Positions 26,046-35,434 of a stretch of 64,000 nucleotides of DNA are shown here, in pieces. The notes beneath the pieces were generated by a model. It was not told the origin of the DNA and did no database searches. It saw only the letters and a program-made list of their open reading frames with translations. This DNA is from Leptospiraceae bacterium (GTDB taxonomy: Bacteria; Spirochaetota; Leptospiria; Leptospirales; Leptospiraceae): the NCBI GenBank assembly GCA_016711485.1, contig JADJSX010000023.1:186001-250000 (forward strand), in the 5' to 3' direction. A program made the position numbers and the translations under genes. Within the stretch, counting starts at the first letter, position 1; every line of letters begins with the position of its first letter.

Positions 26046-28040
26046 ATGAATAAAATAGAAAAACGAATTAGGGAATTAGAAGATACCGTTCGCCACCACC
26101 AGAATTTATACTACATAAAGAACAAAGCTGAGATTTCAGATAAAGAATTTGACCTACTGTTTAAAGAATTACAAAAATTAGAAGCGGATAATCCTCAGTA
26201 TGCATCTCCAAATAGTCCAACACAAGTTGTTGGTTCAGATTTGGATAATGACTTTGAAAAAATCACTCACAAAATCCCTGTGTTGTCCTTAGAAAATACG
26301 TATAATGTGAATGAACTATCTGAGTGGATAACGAAAACAGATACGGAAGGAGAATATTCAGTTGAATGGAAAATTGACGGCGCTTCTATTGTTCTATATT
26401 ACGAAAATGGAAAATTAGATAAAGCAGTTTCTCGTGGGACCGGTGGAGTCGGAGACGATGTAACAGCCAATATCCGCACCATTAAAAATATCCCACTTGT
26501 GTTAAAAGATCCAGTGACTATCTACGTGCGCGGAGAAGTTTATATGGGATACAAGGATTTTGAGGAGTTTAATGAAGAAAGTGGTGGCAAATACGCGAAT
26601 CCTCGTAATACTGCGGCTGGTTCGATTAAACATAAAAATTCTTCTCAGACTGCAAAACGTCCTTTGAAAATATTTACGTATGATGGATATTTTCCGGAAG
26701 GATATGGGAAAATCAAAACTCACGAAGAAATGCTTCAGTTTATGAGAAAACAAAAACTTCCTGTATCAGATGATTCAAAGATTGTAAAGGCAAAAGACGT
26801 AATAAAAAGAGTAGAAGAATTTAAAAAACAAAAGGATACTCTTGATTTTCCGACGGATGGTTTGGTTATTAAACTTAATAGTCTTTCTAAAAGAGATGCT
26901 TTAGGAGCTACTGCCCATTCGCCTCGTTGGGCTCGAGCTTTAAAGTTTGATGCACTCATGAAAGAAAGTACGATTCTAAAAATTGACTTTGCAGTTGGTA
27001 GAACAGGGAAAATAACTCCTCGTGCTGAAATTGAACCAGTTAATCTTGCGGGGACTACTGTTAAGTTTGCCACACTTCACAATCAGGATTATATCGATGA
27101 GCTCGGAGTCGGGATTGGAGCGAAAGTATTAGTTGCCAAAAGAGGGGAAATTATTCCTGCAGTAGAGGAAGTAGTAGAAAAGGGACCTCATGGTATTTTT
27201 AAACTTCCTTCCAAATGCCCTTGTTGTGGAACAAAACTTGGCAAGGTCGATGATTCCGTAGATTTATTTTGTCCAAATAAAAAATGTCCAGACAGAGAAA
27301 AAAATAATCTTATTTTCTTTTGTCAGAAAAAACAAATGGATATCGAAGGTCTCGGAGAAAAACAAATTCAGAATTTGTATGACTTGGGGTTTATAAAGAG
27401 TATCCCTGATTTATACAACTTACACAAAAGAGCCGATGAACTAAAAGAGATAGATGGATTTGGTAAAAAAAGCGTAGACATTATCCTCAAAGGGATTGAA
27501 ACATCTAAACAAAAAGACTTTAAAGTTTTGCTTCCTTCTCTCGGTTTTTCTGAAGTAGGGCATAAAGTAACTGAGCTTCTTATCGAAAGTGGATATGACG
27601 AAGTCGATAAGATTATCGCCCTTGTCAAAAGCAAATCTGGAGAAGAGGAACTTATGCAGATTCATGGTCTTGGACCTCGTACTGTCGAGTCTCTGCAAAG
27701 TGTATTTAGAGACAAAGACGTATTAGCCGTTATCGAGTCCCTAAAAAAACTCGGGCTTAACTTTAAGGGAAAACAAATTGTAAAGTCAGACAAACAACCA
27801 TTTCTCGATCAAAGTTGGTGTGTAACCGGAAGTTTTCAAAACTTTCAGCCCAGAGATAAAGCAATGGATTTAATTGTTCATCACGGAGGTCGTAAAGTTT
27901 CATCTGTATCTTCAAAAACAACTCACCTTCTTGCTGGCGAAGGTGCTGGATCTAAAATGGAAAAAGCATTAGAATTAGGTGTTAAAGTTGTAAATGAAGA
28001 AGAGTTTTTGCTAATATTGAAACAATCCGGAATTGTGTAA
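26046..28040 (+). CDS. ligA: NAD-dependent DNA ligase LigA
   Basis: LigA seals nicks in replication and repair, using NAD. The 664-residue protein has the Ia domain (YYIKNKAEISDKEFDLLFKE), the adenylated lysine Lys109 in VEWKIDGASI, an OB fold, a four-cysteine zinc finger (CPCCGTKLG and CPNKKCPDRE), helix-hairpin-helix repeats (EIDGFGKKSVDIILKGIE, MQIHGLGPRTVESLQ) and a C-terminal BRCT domain (FLDQSWCVTGSFQNFQPRDK). Length and order are normal. AGAGA precedes the ATG; a TTGACA at 25998-26003 may be its -35 box. It converges with a sigma-54 regulator across a short hairpin. Confidence 0.97.
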   Translation: MNKIEKRIRELEDTVRHHQNLYYIKNKAEISDKEFDLLFKELQKLEADNPQYASPNSPTQVVGSDLDNDFEKITHKIPVLSLENTYNVNELSEWITKTDTEGEYSVEWKIDGASIVLYYENGKLDKAVSRGTGGVGDDVTANIRTIKNIPLVLKDPVTIYVRGEVYMGYKDFEEFNEESGGKYANPRNTAAGSIKHKNSSQTAKRPLKIFTYDGYFPEGYGKIKTHEEMLQFMRKQKLPVSDDSKIVKAKDVIKRVEEFKKQKDTLDFPTDGLVIKLNSLSKRDALGATAHSPRWARALKFDALMKESTILKIDFAVGRTGKITPRAEIEPVNLAGTTVKFATLHNQDYIDELGVGIGAKVLVAKRGEIIPAVEEVVEKGPHGIFKLPSKCPCCGTKLGKVDDSVDLFCPNKKCPDREKNNLIFFCQKKQMDIEGLGEKQIQNLYDLGFIKSIPDLYNLHKRADELKEIDGFGKKSVDIILKGIETSKQKDFKVLLPSLGFSEVGHKVTELLIESGYDEVDKIIALVKSKSGEEELMQIHGLGPRTVESLQSVFRDKDVLAVIESLKKLGLNFKGKQIVKSDKQPFLDQSWCVTGSFQNFQPRDKAMDLIVHHGGRKVSSVSSKTTHLLAGEGAGSKMEKALELGVKVVNEEEFLLILKQSGIV

Positions 28041-28066
28041 AAGTTTAGCCAAAGAGAAAAAGAAGT

Positions 28067-28084
28067 ATCTCGGTATTCCGAGAT
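28067..28084. terminator. Probable bidirectional terminator between ligA and a regulator gene
   Basis: Stem ATCTCGG (28067-28073) and CCGAGAT (28078-28084) with a TATT loop, preceded by AGAAAAAGAAGT and followed by a T-rich TATTTTCTTTT. It lies between two convergent genes. Confidence 0.65.
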
Positions 28085-28126
28085 TAAGAATATTTTCTTT
28101 TACAACGTTTCACACTCATATAAAGA

Positions 28127-30217
28127 TTAATACTCTATTTTTAATTTTTTAATTCGTTTATCTAAAGTGTTGCGGTTAATACCTAGAAACTTTGCAACAC
28201 GAGTTTTCGTATAACGGAATTTTTTGAGTGCGTATTGGATTAATCTTGATTCTACTTCTCCGACTACTACTTCGAGAGCGCGACCATCTATCGCATCTAA
28301 GTTCGGCATGCTAAATAGATTAGATGTAACTTCGGATGCAATATCTTCATTTGGTTTATTAATTGGAAGATTTAAGGATGAAAGTTTTTCAGTGATTTCC
28401 ACAAAGTCGTTTTCGTCGAGCATAGTGTTTTGTGTCATTACGACTGCACGTTCAATGATGTTTTCTAATTCACGAACATTACCCGGCCAAGGATAAAGAG
28501 CTAGTAACTTCTGCACTTCTCTTGTAAAACCTTTGATGTTTTTATTATTTTCTTTGGAATATTTTTCAATAAAATGAATTGTAAGCAGTGGAATATCTTC
28601 GATCCTTTCTCGGAGAGCGGGAGTATGAATATTTACCACATTTAAACGATAGTATAAGTCAGAGCGAAATTTCTTTTCTGCAATGAGAGATTCTAAATCT
28701 GCATTTGTAGCGGCTAATATACGTATGTCTACTTTCTTTACTTTTAGAGAGCCTACTGCTTCGATTTCTTTTTCTTGGAGAACACGGAGTAATTTTGATT
28801 GGAGATTTAAGTCCATTTCTCCAATTTCATCTAGAAAAATAGTCCCGCCATCCGCCATTTCAAATTTTCCTTTTTTATCGGCTATGGCTCCTGTAAAAGA
28901 TCCTTTGGTATGACCAAATAATTCGCTTTCGAGAAGATTTTCTGGAATAGCCGCACAATTTATTTTGATAAATGGTTTTTCGGAACGGTTACTATTGTAA
29001 TGAATGGCAGAGGCTATCATCTCTTTTCCGGTTCCTGATTCTCCAGTGATAAGTACTGATGCGCGAGAGTCGGAGACTAGTTGGATTTTTTCGAAAAGTT
29101 TTTCCATATTTTTGGAGCGACCGATGATAGATCCGAATTTATATTTTTCTTTTAATTCTCGTTTTAAAAGAATGTTTTCTCTGGAAATTTCTTTTTTCAC
29201 ATCATCGACTAAATTGTGGATTTTGACTGCTTGTGAAATAATGGATGCAACAACTTGAAGGAAATCCAAGTAGGTTTGGGTATCCATATTTTTCTGGTGC
29301 ACTAAAAACACGCTTAAAACTCCAATGATTGATTGTTCGCTTTTAACTGGTGCTGAAAGTAAACTAACGTTTGTCGGATCATTTTTAAAATGTTCTAAAT
29401 ATCCTACACGATTTAGGAACAAAGGATCATTTGCCACAGATCTTATGATCATAGGTTCGCCGGATTCATATACTTTTCCAATCACACCTTCGCCTAACTG
29501 GTATACTCCTCTTTCGATTTCATCTGTCGTTAAACCTACAGCAGCGACTAGTCTCAGTGTGTCACTTACTTCATCAAATAATACGAGACTACCTTTTTCT
29601 AATTTTAAGGATTTTTCAATTGTAACCATAATAGATTGAAAAACTTCGTCAAGGTCTAGACTATTAGTTACAATTTTTGAGATTTCTATTAATACTTGTT
29701 GGATTTTATTTTTTTGTTCGAGCCTTCTAAATGTTTGGAGATTTTTAAAAATTAAAGCAGCTTGGTTTGCTAAAATTCCTACAATTTTTAGATGTTCTTC
29801 GGTAAATGCATTAATACGATTAGAGTCGAGAGAAACCACTCCAATAACCATATCCTCAACGATCAAAGGAACGGCTAATTCCGATTGGATTTCTTTTTTG
29901 ATGGAGATGTAATTCGGATCCTTGCTCACATCGTTCACTATCATTCCGCGCCCAGAAGAAGCTACAATACCTGTTATCCCCTCGCCAATTTTCAGACGAA
30001 ATTCTTTTTTAATTTCCGGATTGTGACCGCGAGAGGTTACAATATCTAGAACGGATTCTCGGCTATTCACTAACATCAGAGAGCCAGATTCTACGTTGGA
30101 GAATTTTAACGAATGATCCAAAATCATCTCTAGAACCTGATCGGGGTCTAAAGTTGAATTCATCGCCATCGTAACTTCGGAAATTGTTAAAAAAGGATTA
30201 AGGGTTTTACTCGACAT
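28127..30217 (-). CDS. Sigma-54-dependent activator with two GAF domains
   Basis: A 696-residue regulator. GAF domains lie at about residues 20-160 (VESGSLMLVNSRESVLDIVT) and 185-330 (KLEKGSLVLFDEVSDTLRLV), followed by a short helix linker and the AAA+ domain (about 365-600) with Walker A GESGTGKEMIASAIH, the sigma-54-contact loop as GSFTGA (usual GAFTGA), Walker B GTIFLDEIGEMD, and sensor motifs RILAATNADLES and LYYRLNVVNIHTPALRERIED. The C-terminal Fis-type helix-turn-helix reads FRYTKTRVAKFLGINRNTLD. The Ser in the loop is seen in some natural activators. Ligands of the GAF domains are unknown. It likely acts on sigma-54 promoters elsewhere. Confidence 0.95.
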   Translation of the reverse strand: MSSKTLNPFLTISEVTMAMNSTLDPDQVLEMILDHSLKFSNVESGSLMLVNSRESVLDIVTSRGHNPEIKKEFRLKIGEGITGIVASSGRGMIVNDVSKDPNYISIKKEIQSELAVPLIVEDMVIGVVSLDSNRINAFTEEHLKIVGILANQAALIFKNLQTFRRLEQKNKIQQVLIEISKIVTNSLDLDEVFQSIMVTIEKSLKLEKGSLVLFDEVSDTLRLVAAVGLTTDEIERGVYQLGEGVIGKVYESGEPMIIRSVANDPLFLNRVGYLEHFKNDPTNVSLLSAPVKSEQSIIGVLSVFLVHQKNMDTQTYLDFLQVVASIISQAVKIHNLVDDVKKEISRENILLKRELKEKYKFGSIIGRSKNMEKLFEKIQLVSDSRASVLITGESGTGKEMIASAIHYNSNRSEKPFIKINCAAIPENLLESELFGHTKGSFTGAIADKKGKFEMADGGTIFLDEIGEMDLNLQSKLLRVLQEKEIEAVGSLKVKKVDIRILAATNADLESLIAEKKFRSDLYYRLNVVNIHTPALRERIEDIPLLTIHFIEKYSKENNKNIKGFTREVQKLLALYPWPGNVRELENIIERAVVMTQNTMLDENDFVEITEKLSSLNLPINKPNEDIASEVTSNLFSMPNLDAIDGRALEVVVGEVESRLIQYALKKFRYTKTRVAKFLGINRNTLDKRIKKLKIEY

Positions 30218-30308
30218 ATTGTATATACTTAAAACAATTTGCTTAGCCTTTAGTCAAGCAAAAAACCTATTTATGGTGGAAATCGTCACTTTAAGCCCTT
30301 TTGTTTAG

Positions 30309-30455
30309 GTTTGGGCGGCTGTCGTGAAAGGATACTCCACCGCGCTCTCCTTCTTGTCCCGGAACAGATCGGGACACCAGTCGATCGCTGCCGCTAGGAG
30401 TAAGAATCTGAAAAGGAAGGAGCAAAAACGTTTTCGAGCCTTCCTTTTCAGATTC
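30309..30455. repeat. Palindromic repeats in a 300-base gap
   Basis: The gap between divergent genes holds GTTTGGGCGGCT, which also occurs in family-1 copies, and then a 17-bp perfect hairpin, GAATCTGAAAAGGAAGG (30404-30420) against CCTTCCTTTTCAGATTC (30439-30455). Placed between divergent starts, this is more likely a dispersed palindrome than a terminator. A small open frame at 30324-30524 is not convincing. Confidence 0.55.
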
Positions 30456-30525
30456 AAATTTAATACTATTTCTCTTCGTCTAATATTAGGCTTGACTAGT
30501 AGAAATTATATGAGTAGGTCGTAGA

Positions 30526-31407
30526 ATGAATTTTTATTCAAACAGTCTGCTAATTGCAAAATACATAAAGTATTTTTATTCTAGAGTAAATGCTTTTTTC
30601 TATTTGAGCATAATTATATTTATCCTCTCATCCTCTATTCATGCAGAAACTAAGAAAGCATTTACCTATTATATTGAATGGCTAAATGTCCCGGGTGCGA
30701 AGGGATATTTGATTCAGTTCAAAGATAAATCTACGGGAGTAGAGAAAGAAGAAAAATTAACACAAAACAATATTGAATTAAAATTACCAACTGGGTATTA
30801 TGAATATAGAATTGCTTCTGTTAATAAATTTGGAAAACCTTCTATATGGACACAGTGGGAAGAATTTTATGTAGAAAAAGACAAACCTAAACCCGGAAAG
30901 AAAAATGCAAAACAATTAGAAGTAAAAGAGGCAGAAGTTTCTAAAACAGAAATTAAAAAATGGAAATGGTTTGTCCCCGGACTTACTCAATACCAATCCA
31001 ATCAAAAGCTCTACGCTAGTCTTTGGATTCTTTGGTTTACAGGTCTTGCCGTTTACGGAAACAGTGAGCGGTTAGCAGGAAATAACCTCGCAAATGATCC
31101 ACTCAATGACCCAAAGAATTTATCTGTTATTGCTCTCGGTTCTCCGGTTTTACTAGACTTGTATTTATGGGACAAGAGAAGCCAAGCGAAGTCACAATAC
31201 GACGAGCACCAATCCAACCAGGCAGCAGTCGGAGTAGTGGCTATTCTTAGTTATGCACTCCAAGTCTGGCACGCCAAAAAAGTTTCAGATATGGGAAACG
31301 TTTCCATCGAACTTAACTCTCGTTCCAATAGATACGTTTATGCCCAAGGTATACAAGCGGATAATCCAATATTATCTTTTGAACTCAAAATTTCAGCGAG
31401 GTATTGA
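30526..31407 (+). CDS. Membrane or exported protein with fibronectin-III-like region
   Basis: A 293-residue protein. Residues 20-45 are hydrophobic (VNAFFYLSIIIFILSSSIHA) and could be an uncleaved or cleaved signal. Residues 50-115 (YYIEWLNVPGAKGYLIQFKD, then TGYYEYRIASVNKFGKPSIW) are a plausible fibronectin-III-like beta domain. Residues 145-260 hold two or three hydrophobic segments (LYASLWILWFTGLAVYGNSE and AVGVVAILSYALQVWHAKK), as in DUF5683-type membrane proteins. No function is recognised. It immediately precedes the DUF1554 lipoprotein gene, which starts two bases after its stop, so the two are likely co-transcribed. Confidence 0.7.
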   Translation: MNFYSNSLLIAKYIKYFYSRVNAFFYLSIIIFILSSSIHAETKKAFTYYIEWLNVPGAKGYLIQFKDKSTGVEKEEKLTQNNIELKLPTGYYEYRIASVNKFGKPSIWTQWEEFYVEKDKPKPGKKNAKQLEVKEAEVSKTEIKKWKWFVPGLTQYQSNQKLYASLWILWFTGLAVYGNSERLAGNNLANDPLNDPKNLSVIALGSPVLLDLYLWDKRSQAKSQYDEHQSNQAAVGVVAILSYALQVWHAKKVSDMGNVSIELNSRSNRYVYAQGIQADNPILSFELKISARY

Positions 31408-31408
31408 T

Positions 31409-32179
31409 ATGAAAAACCTTTTAAAGATTACCACGGATGAATGGTTCGGCAAGCTCACCACAGCGCACCGACTTGCACTGAGCCTGTCGAACGTGTGGAC
31501 ACCGATAAGACTTCGATTCTTTTCTATACTATTTATTATCCTCTTCTTAGGTTCTTGTTCTGATCCTTTTCCTAAGGGAAGTTTATTTGAATTCATGATT
31601 TTACAGAAATTAGTTTCGGGTGGAACTGCTTCTAATAAATATATTTTTTTGACGGTTGGAACTTATACAGGTGCTCTCATTGGAGGTATTACAGGTGCAG
31701 ATTCAAAATGTCAGACAGAGAAAACTACTAACTTTGCTAATGTCCCCGGAGCGGCTACTGAGTATAAGGCGCTTTTAGTTAACCAACTAGCAACAAGGAG
31801 AGCCTGCTCTACTGCTAATTGTTCAACCGGAATTTCTGAAAATGTTGATTGGGTTTTAAAGGCGAATACTGATTATTTCCGATTAGATGGCTCGACAGAC
31901 ACAAAGATTTTCACAACTAATGCCTCTGGGATAGTTAATTTTACTGGGGCAGGTGCAACTTTATTAACTTCTATTGATTCGAGTGCTGCTACAATTTGGT
32001 GGACTGGTTTATTTGATGATTGGACAACTAATTTTACTTGTTCTAATAATAACTGGGATAATAATGCTGGGTTCGGTGGAAAAGGGAATGGTGGTAATAC
32101 TGGAAGTGCATCAATAGATATTGGGACTACAGATAGTTGTAATGGACCTACAAACAAACTCCTCTGCGTTCGTCAGTAG
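31409..32179 (+). CDS. DUF1554 domain lipoprotein
   Basis: A 256-residue protein of the Leptospira-type DUF1554 group (C-type lectin-like fold), with VGTYTGALIGGITGADSKCQ, AATEYKALLVNQLATRRACS and the C-terminal LLCVRQ. The lipoprotein signal (FFSILFIILFLGSCSDPF) starts about 38 residues in, which is unusual. The extra residues are encoded by a palindrome at 31443-31498, which keeps the frame open and looks inserted. GAGGT at 31398-31402 supports the ATG at 31409. A GTG at 31493 would start closer to the signal. The protein is probably surface-exposed. The upstream neighbour ends two bases earlier. Confidence 0.85.
   Translation: MKNLLKITTDEWFGKLTTAHRLALSLSNVWTPIRLRFFSILFIILFLGSCSDPFPKGSLFEFMILQKLVSGGTASNKYIFLTVGTYTGALIGGITGADSKCQTEKTTNFANVPGAATEYKALLVNQLATRRACSTANCSTGISENVDWVLKANTDYFRLDGSTDTKIFTTNASGIVNFTGAGATLLTSIDSSAATIWWTGLFDDWTTNFTCSNNNWDNNAGFGGKGNGGNTGSASIDIGTTDSCNGPTNKLLCVRQ
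31443..31498. repeat. REP-like palindrome inside the DUF1554 coding start
   Basis: GTTCGGCAAGCTCA and TGAGCCTGTCGAAC form a 14-bp imperfect palindrome. They lie in frame in the N-terminal part of the lipoprotein gene. The G+C of this block looks above that of its surroundings. The sequence type is the same as common REP-like palindromes. Confidence 0.6.
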
Positions 32180-32848
32180 TTAAGGTTCTAAGATTCCTTC
32201 TTTAATCGCATACTTTACAATATCCGCAGCTTTGTGAAGACCTAGTTTTTTCATTGTATTGGCTCTATGTGCTTTTGCTGTGCTAGGAGAAATATGAAGT
32301 ACCTTTGCAATTTGTTCGTTGGAGTTTCCTTCTGCGATTAGTTTTACAATTTCTCTTTCGCGGTTCGTTAGTTCAGGGAGTGCCTCGGTTTTACTTGTAG
32401 AAGGTAATTTATGATTATCCCCAAGTCGGCTGGAAATCCTCGGACTCAAATAAGTTTTGCCTCCCATTACAGACTCTACTGCTTGTAGTAAGTCTTCTCC
32501 GGCGTCGTCTTTTAATACGTATCCGTGAACTCCGTATTTTAAGGCCTGTTTGACGTATTCTTCATTGTCATGTCTGGAGAGAATAATGATCTTTATCCCC
32601 TTTTCCTTTTTTATGATCTTACGACTTACTTCAATCCCGGTCATCCCTGGCATGGAAATATCTAAAATCGCAATGTCCGGATTTAGGTTTTCAATTTCTT
32701 CGAGAGCCTTTACACCTTCTCCTGATTCTCCGACGATCTCAAAATGCAGGTGAGTTTTAAGAATCATTTTTAGTCCTTCTCGGAGTATACGGTGATCATC
32801 CGCTAGGTAAATTCTGATTTTTTTACTGGATGGGAATTTTGATAACAA
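32180..32848 (-). CDS. NarL/FixJ-type response regulator
   Basis: A response regulator of about 222 residues. The receiver domain starts KKIRIYLADDHRILREGLKM with the phospho-acceptor Asp in DIAILDISMPGMTGIEV, and the LuxR-type helix-turn-helix ends it (LPELTNREREIVKLIAEGNS, then NEQIAKVLHISPSTAKAHRA). I prefer TTG 32848, preceded by AAGGAA at good spacing and giving a normal N-terminus; ATG 32893 would add 15 residues. The gene overlaps the histidine kinase by 26 bases, so the two are a two-component pair. The DUF1554 gene converges on it with no gap. Confidence 0.93.
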   Translation of the reverse strand: MLSKFPSSKKIRIYLADDHRILREGLKMILKTHLHFEIVGESGEGVKALEEIENLNPDIAILDISMPGMTGIEVSRKIIKKEKGIKIIILSRHDNEEYVKQALKYGVHGYVLKDDAGEDLLQAVESVMGGKTYLSPRISSRLGDNHKLPSTSKTEALPELTNREREIVKLIAEGNSNEQIAKVLHISPSTAKAHRANTMKKLGLHKAADIVKYAIKEGILEP

Positions 32849-33860
32849 ATTGGGTTCCTTTTTGGGATACAGAATGAATTTCCATTTTTCCATCCATATC
32901 CTCTACTCGCCTTCTGATATTTTCCAGTCCATAACCGGAAGATTTCATTTTAGTAAATGCTAAATTAAAACCATCGCCGTTATCCTGAATGGATACAAAA
33001 ATAAGATTCTTTTTCTCCTCGAATTTTAATTTTATTTCACTTGCTTTAGCATGTTTAAAAATATTGGTGCAAACTTCTTGCGTAATTCTAAATAAATGGA
33101 TTTGGATTTCTTCTTTGAGTATTGTTTTAATTTTAAATGAAAAAGAAATTTTATATTTCCCTGCTCCTGTAAAGTCATTTAAAAAGGATTTTATTGCCGA
33201 GGAAAGCCCTAATTCTCTAAGAGAAGAAGGAAATAAATTTGTATAAATTTCTCTAAGTTCTTGGCTCGCTTTGTCGATTAAACTGAGTCCGACTGAATAA
33301 CATTCTCGCATTTTTTTGGGATCTTTTTCGAATGCGGTAAAGTTTAATTTTGCGGCTAAAATTGTTTGTCCGACACTATCATGTAAATCTCTTGCGATGT
33401 TTTGTCTTTCTTTTTCTTGTAGTTTTAAAAGTAGGGAGTGTAAGTTTAAAACTTTTTTTTGTAATTTTTTAGTTTCCGTTATGTCTTTGAGAATAATCCC
33501 AATTTCATTTGCGAAACGAAAAATCGAATAACCAAATATTTTATCTCTGATTTTGAATTCACGATTTTGGATTCGATCATATTTTGATAATTCTAGGTTT
33601 TCTAGAAAGTTTTTTTTGTCTGATTTATTTAAGGGAAAGGAATGGAAAAAAGAAAATCCAATTATCTCTGAATTGTTGGTTTTTAATTCTTTTAGAAGGG
33701 ATTGGTTTACATAGTGTACGATTAAATTTCCATTCATCGTAATAAGAGGAGAAATACTTCCAAGTAAAGCACTGAAGTTCATTACTGTTGCGCTATTAGT
33801 AGTTTTAGTTTTTTTACTTTTAAAAAAATCTTTTCCCACAAGCAGTACTTTGTAATGCAT
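32823..33860 (-). CDS. PAS sensor histidine kinase (HisKA_3, NarX-like)
   Basis: A 345-residue cytoplasmic kinase with no clear membrane helix. Residues 25-125 are a PAS domain (FSALLGSISPLITMNGNLIV). The HisKA_3 motif is RQNIARDLHDSVGQTILAAK, with the phospho-accepting histidine in DLHDS. The C-terminal GHKL ATPase domain (about 245-345) has VCTNIFKHAKASEIKLKF for the N box and SSGYGLENIRRRVEDMDGKM for the G box. The family pairs with NarL-type regulators, and the next gene is one. The absence of an input membrane domain suggests a cytoplasmic signal. It lies 24 bases after the LruC-type lipoprotein gene's end, on the same strand. Confidence 0.92.
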   Translation of the reverse strand: MHYKVLLVGKDFFKSKKTKTTNSATVMNFSALLGSISPLITMNGNLIVHYVNQSLLKELKTNNSEIIGFSFFHSFPLNKSDKKNFLENLELSKYDRIQNREFKIRDKIFGYSIFRFANEIGIILKDITETKKLQKKVLNLHSLLLKLQEKERQNIARDLHDSVGQTILAAKLNFTAFEKDPKKMRECYSVGLSLIDKASQELREIYTNLFPSSLRELGLSSAIKSFLNDFTGAGKYKISFSFKIKTILKEEIQIHLFRITQEVCTNIFKHAKASEIKLKFEEKKNLIFVSIQDNGDGFNLAFTKMKSSGYGLENIRRRVEDMDGKMEIHSVSQKGTQFVIKIPIQ

Positions 33861-33883
33861 GTGGGAAAAGTCAAAAAGTTTTT

Positions 33884-35209
33884 TCAGTCAGATGAGAAGA
33901 CAGCATTTAAGTTCGGGAAATTGTACCAATCTAAATCTAAAGTTCCTTTAGATTCATACCACGATTGGAATTTAGAGTAGGAGGTTCTGGCATCTGTTTT
34001 TTCATAAGGCCATTTCCAATTTCCTGGGATCATAACAGCCCAAGGAAATCCTTTTGAATCAAGATATTGGTCGGTTCCATCTGCATTTTTGTATCTGCCA
34101 GCAAAATGAATTTCAAGTTTTGTATTTAAAACATAGATGTATAAATCGTAAGGAACAGAACCAAGAGTTGTTTTAGCAATAGGTGTTTTTAAGATTGCTT
34201 CAAATTCTGCTTTTTTTCCAATTTGGAATGTTTGTCCCGTTTTACTATTTGAGGAGCTAATGGTCGTATTACTCGCTGGTAAAATTTCAATTCCAGAAAA
34301 AGGAACAGATGTTCCACTGGTTTGGTATTCTACTACATCTTCAGAGGTTAGTCTTTTGAGTGTATAATCAGAAGAGTTTATTCCAGGTAAGTTGAGTCGG
34401 AGTATATGGTTGTAACCTGCACCTTTAGCAACATGTTGGTAGTAACCTCTGATACGAACTACTTCACCGTTTTCATTTAAATCTTCTTCGTATCTAACTC
34501 TGATTGTATAATCGTTAAAGTCTGCGTCTCCTTGTTTCGGATAAAGATCTTCATAGGATATTGTGTAGTATCCGCTTGGAGGATAATTTATTTTTGCCGA
34601 TCTAGTAGGGTCATTTGGATAAGGGTCATTTTCATCAGGCACACCGTCCTTGTCGGCGTCCTGAATTGTGATATGATTCGAAACTGCAATCATATACATT
34701 GTTCTCCTAAGTCCGTAAACTCCTTTGATGTCTATTAAACTTCTGTATTCTTGTCCATTGTAAGTCACGATTAACATCACTTGACTTGTAGTAGAATTTA
34801 CAGTAAAACTTCCTGTTACATTTCCGTTAGGATTTGTAACTGCTTGGAAATAACTTGTATAATTTGTCGGGTCGTTTGCATCTCCAATTTGAATTAATGC
34901 TCCGGCGGCAGGTTTTTCTGCAAAATCATAAGCTAAAATATCGAGAGTCAAAGTTTTGGTAGTGTCAAAAATGAAATCAACTGGACTGCCTGTGAGATCG
35001 CTAATATTCATACTAAAGTTTTGATCCCCGATTGGCGCAGGCGCATTGGAGTTGTTTGGAACATTTGATGTGAGTGCTCCCGGATTTTGCTCTCCGACTG
35101 CCGCTGTTGATTGTACTAATCCTACGAGCCATAGATAGTTAGGATCTTTTTTGGAGGAACACCCGATTAGTAGGGATAATATCGTTAGTAATAAAATTTT
35201 CGAGTTCAT
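33884..35209 (-). CDS. LruC-domain lipoprotein
   Basis: A 441-residue lipoprotein (MNSKILLLTILSLLIGCSSK, lipidated Cys17). A variable region (18-160) precedes a TSP3-like calcium-binding stretch, DADKDGVPDENDPYPNDP, and the LruC domain (about 195-441) with YYTISYEDLYPKQGDADFND and GYYQHVAKGAGYNHILRLNL. LruC is known from Leptospira as an immunogenic lipoprotein linked with uveitis; whether this is its true orthologue is not shown. The GAGGG before the ATG fits. It is followed by the two-component kinase gene, so the signalling pair may respond to or control surface lipoproteins. Confidence 0.88.
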   Translation of the reverse strand: MNSKILLLTILSLLIGCSSKKDPNYLWLVGLVQSTAAVGEQNPGALTSNVPNNSNAPAPIGDQNFSMNISDLTGSPVDFIFDTTKTLTLDILAYDFAEKPAAGALIQIGDANDPTNYTSYFQAVTNPNGNVTGSFTVNSTTSQVMLIVTYNGQEYRSLIDIKGVYGLRRTMYMIAVSNHITIQDADKDGVPDENDPYPNDPTRSAKINYPPSGYYTISYEDLYPKQGDADFNDYTIRVRYEEDLNENGEVVRIRGYYQHVAKGAGYNHILRLNLPGINSSDYTLKRLTSEDVVEYQTSGTSVPFSGIEILPASNTTISSSNSKTGQTFQIGKKAEFEAILKTPIAKTTLGSVPYDLYIYVLNTKLEIHFAGRYKNADGTDQYLDSKGFPWAVMIPGNWKWPYEKTDARTSYSKFQSWYESKGTLDLDWYNFPNLNAVFSSD

Positions 35210-35344
35210 GTTGCTAGCCCTCTTTTGGCGATTATAGGTTTATTATACAGTAACGGAATGTTTTGTTCAATAGACCGAAAGGTTTAGTTTTCTTTTTTTT
35301 TGGTTGCCATTTGCAACGAATAATTCCCTAAATATCGTACGCTA

Positions 35345-35434
35345 AAAGTAAATTCCTATTTAAAACTAGATTACTTTTTTGGGCAACACCCCTTTTGTGA
35401 AAAAGAGCGGAACTTATTTATGAGAAGTGGTATA
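35345..35434. repeat. Family-2 repeat, partial copy
   Basis: About 90 bases match the reverse complement of the family-2 element at 56937-57106: GTAAATTCC, TAAAACT, CCCCTTTTGTGAAA, GCGGAACTTATTTATGAGAA, ending in a TGAGAAGTGGTATA that corresponds to that element's inverted end. It follows the LruC gene's promoter region. Confidence 0.65.

Noticed and set aside
30324..30524. 66-residue open frame
   Set aside because: It crosses a 17-bp hairpin in an intergenic repeat and has unusual composition.
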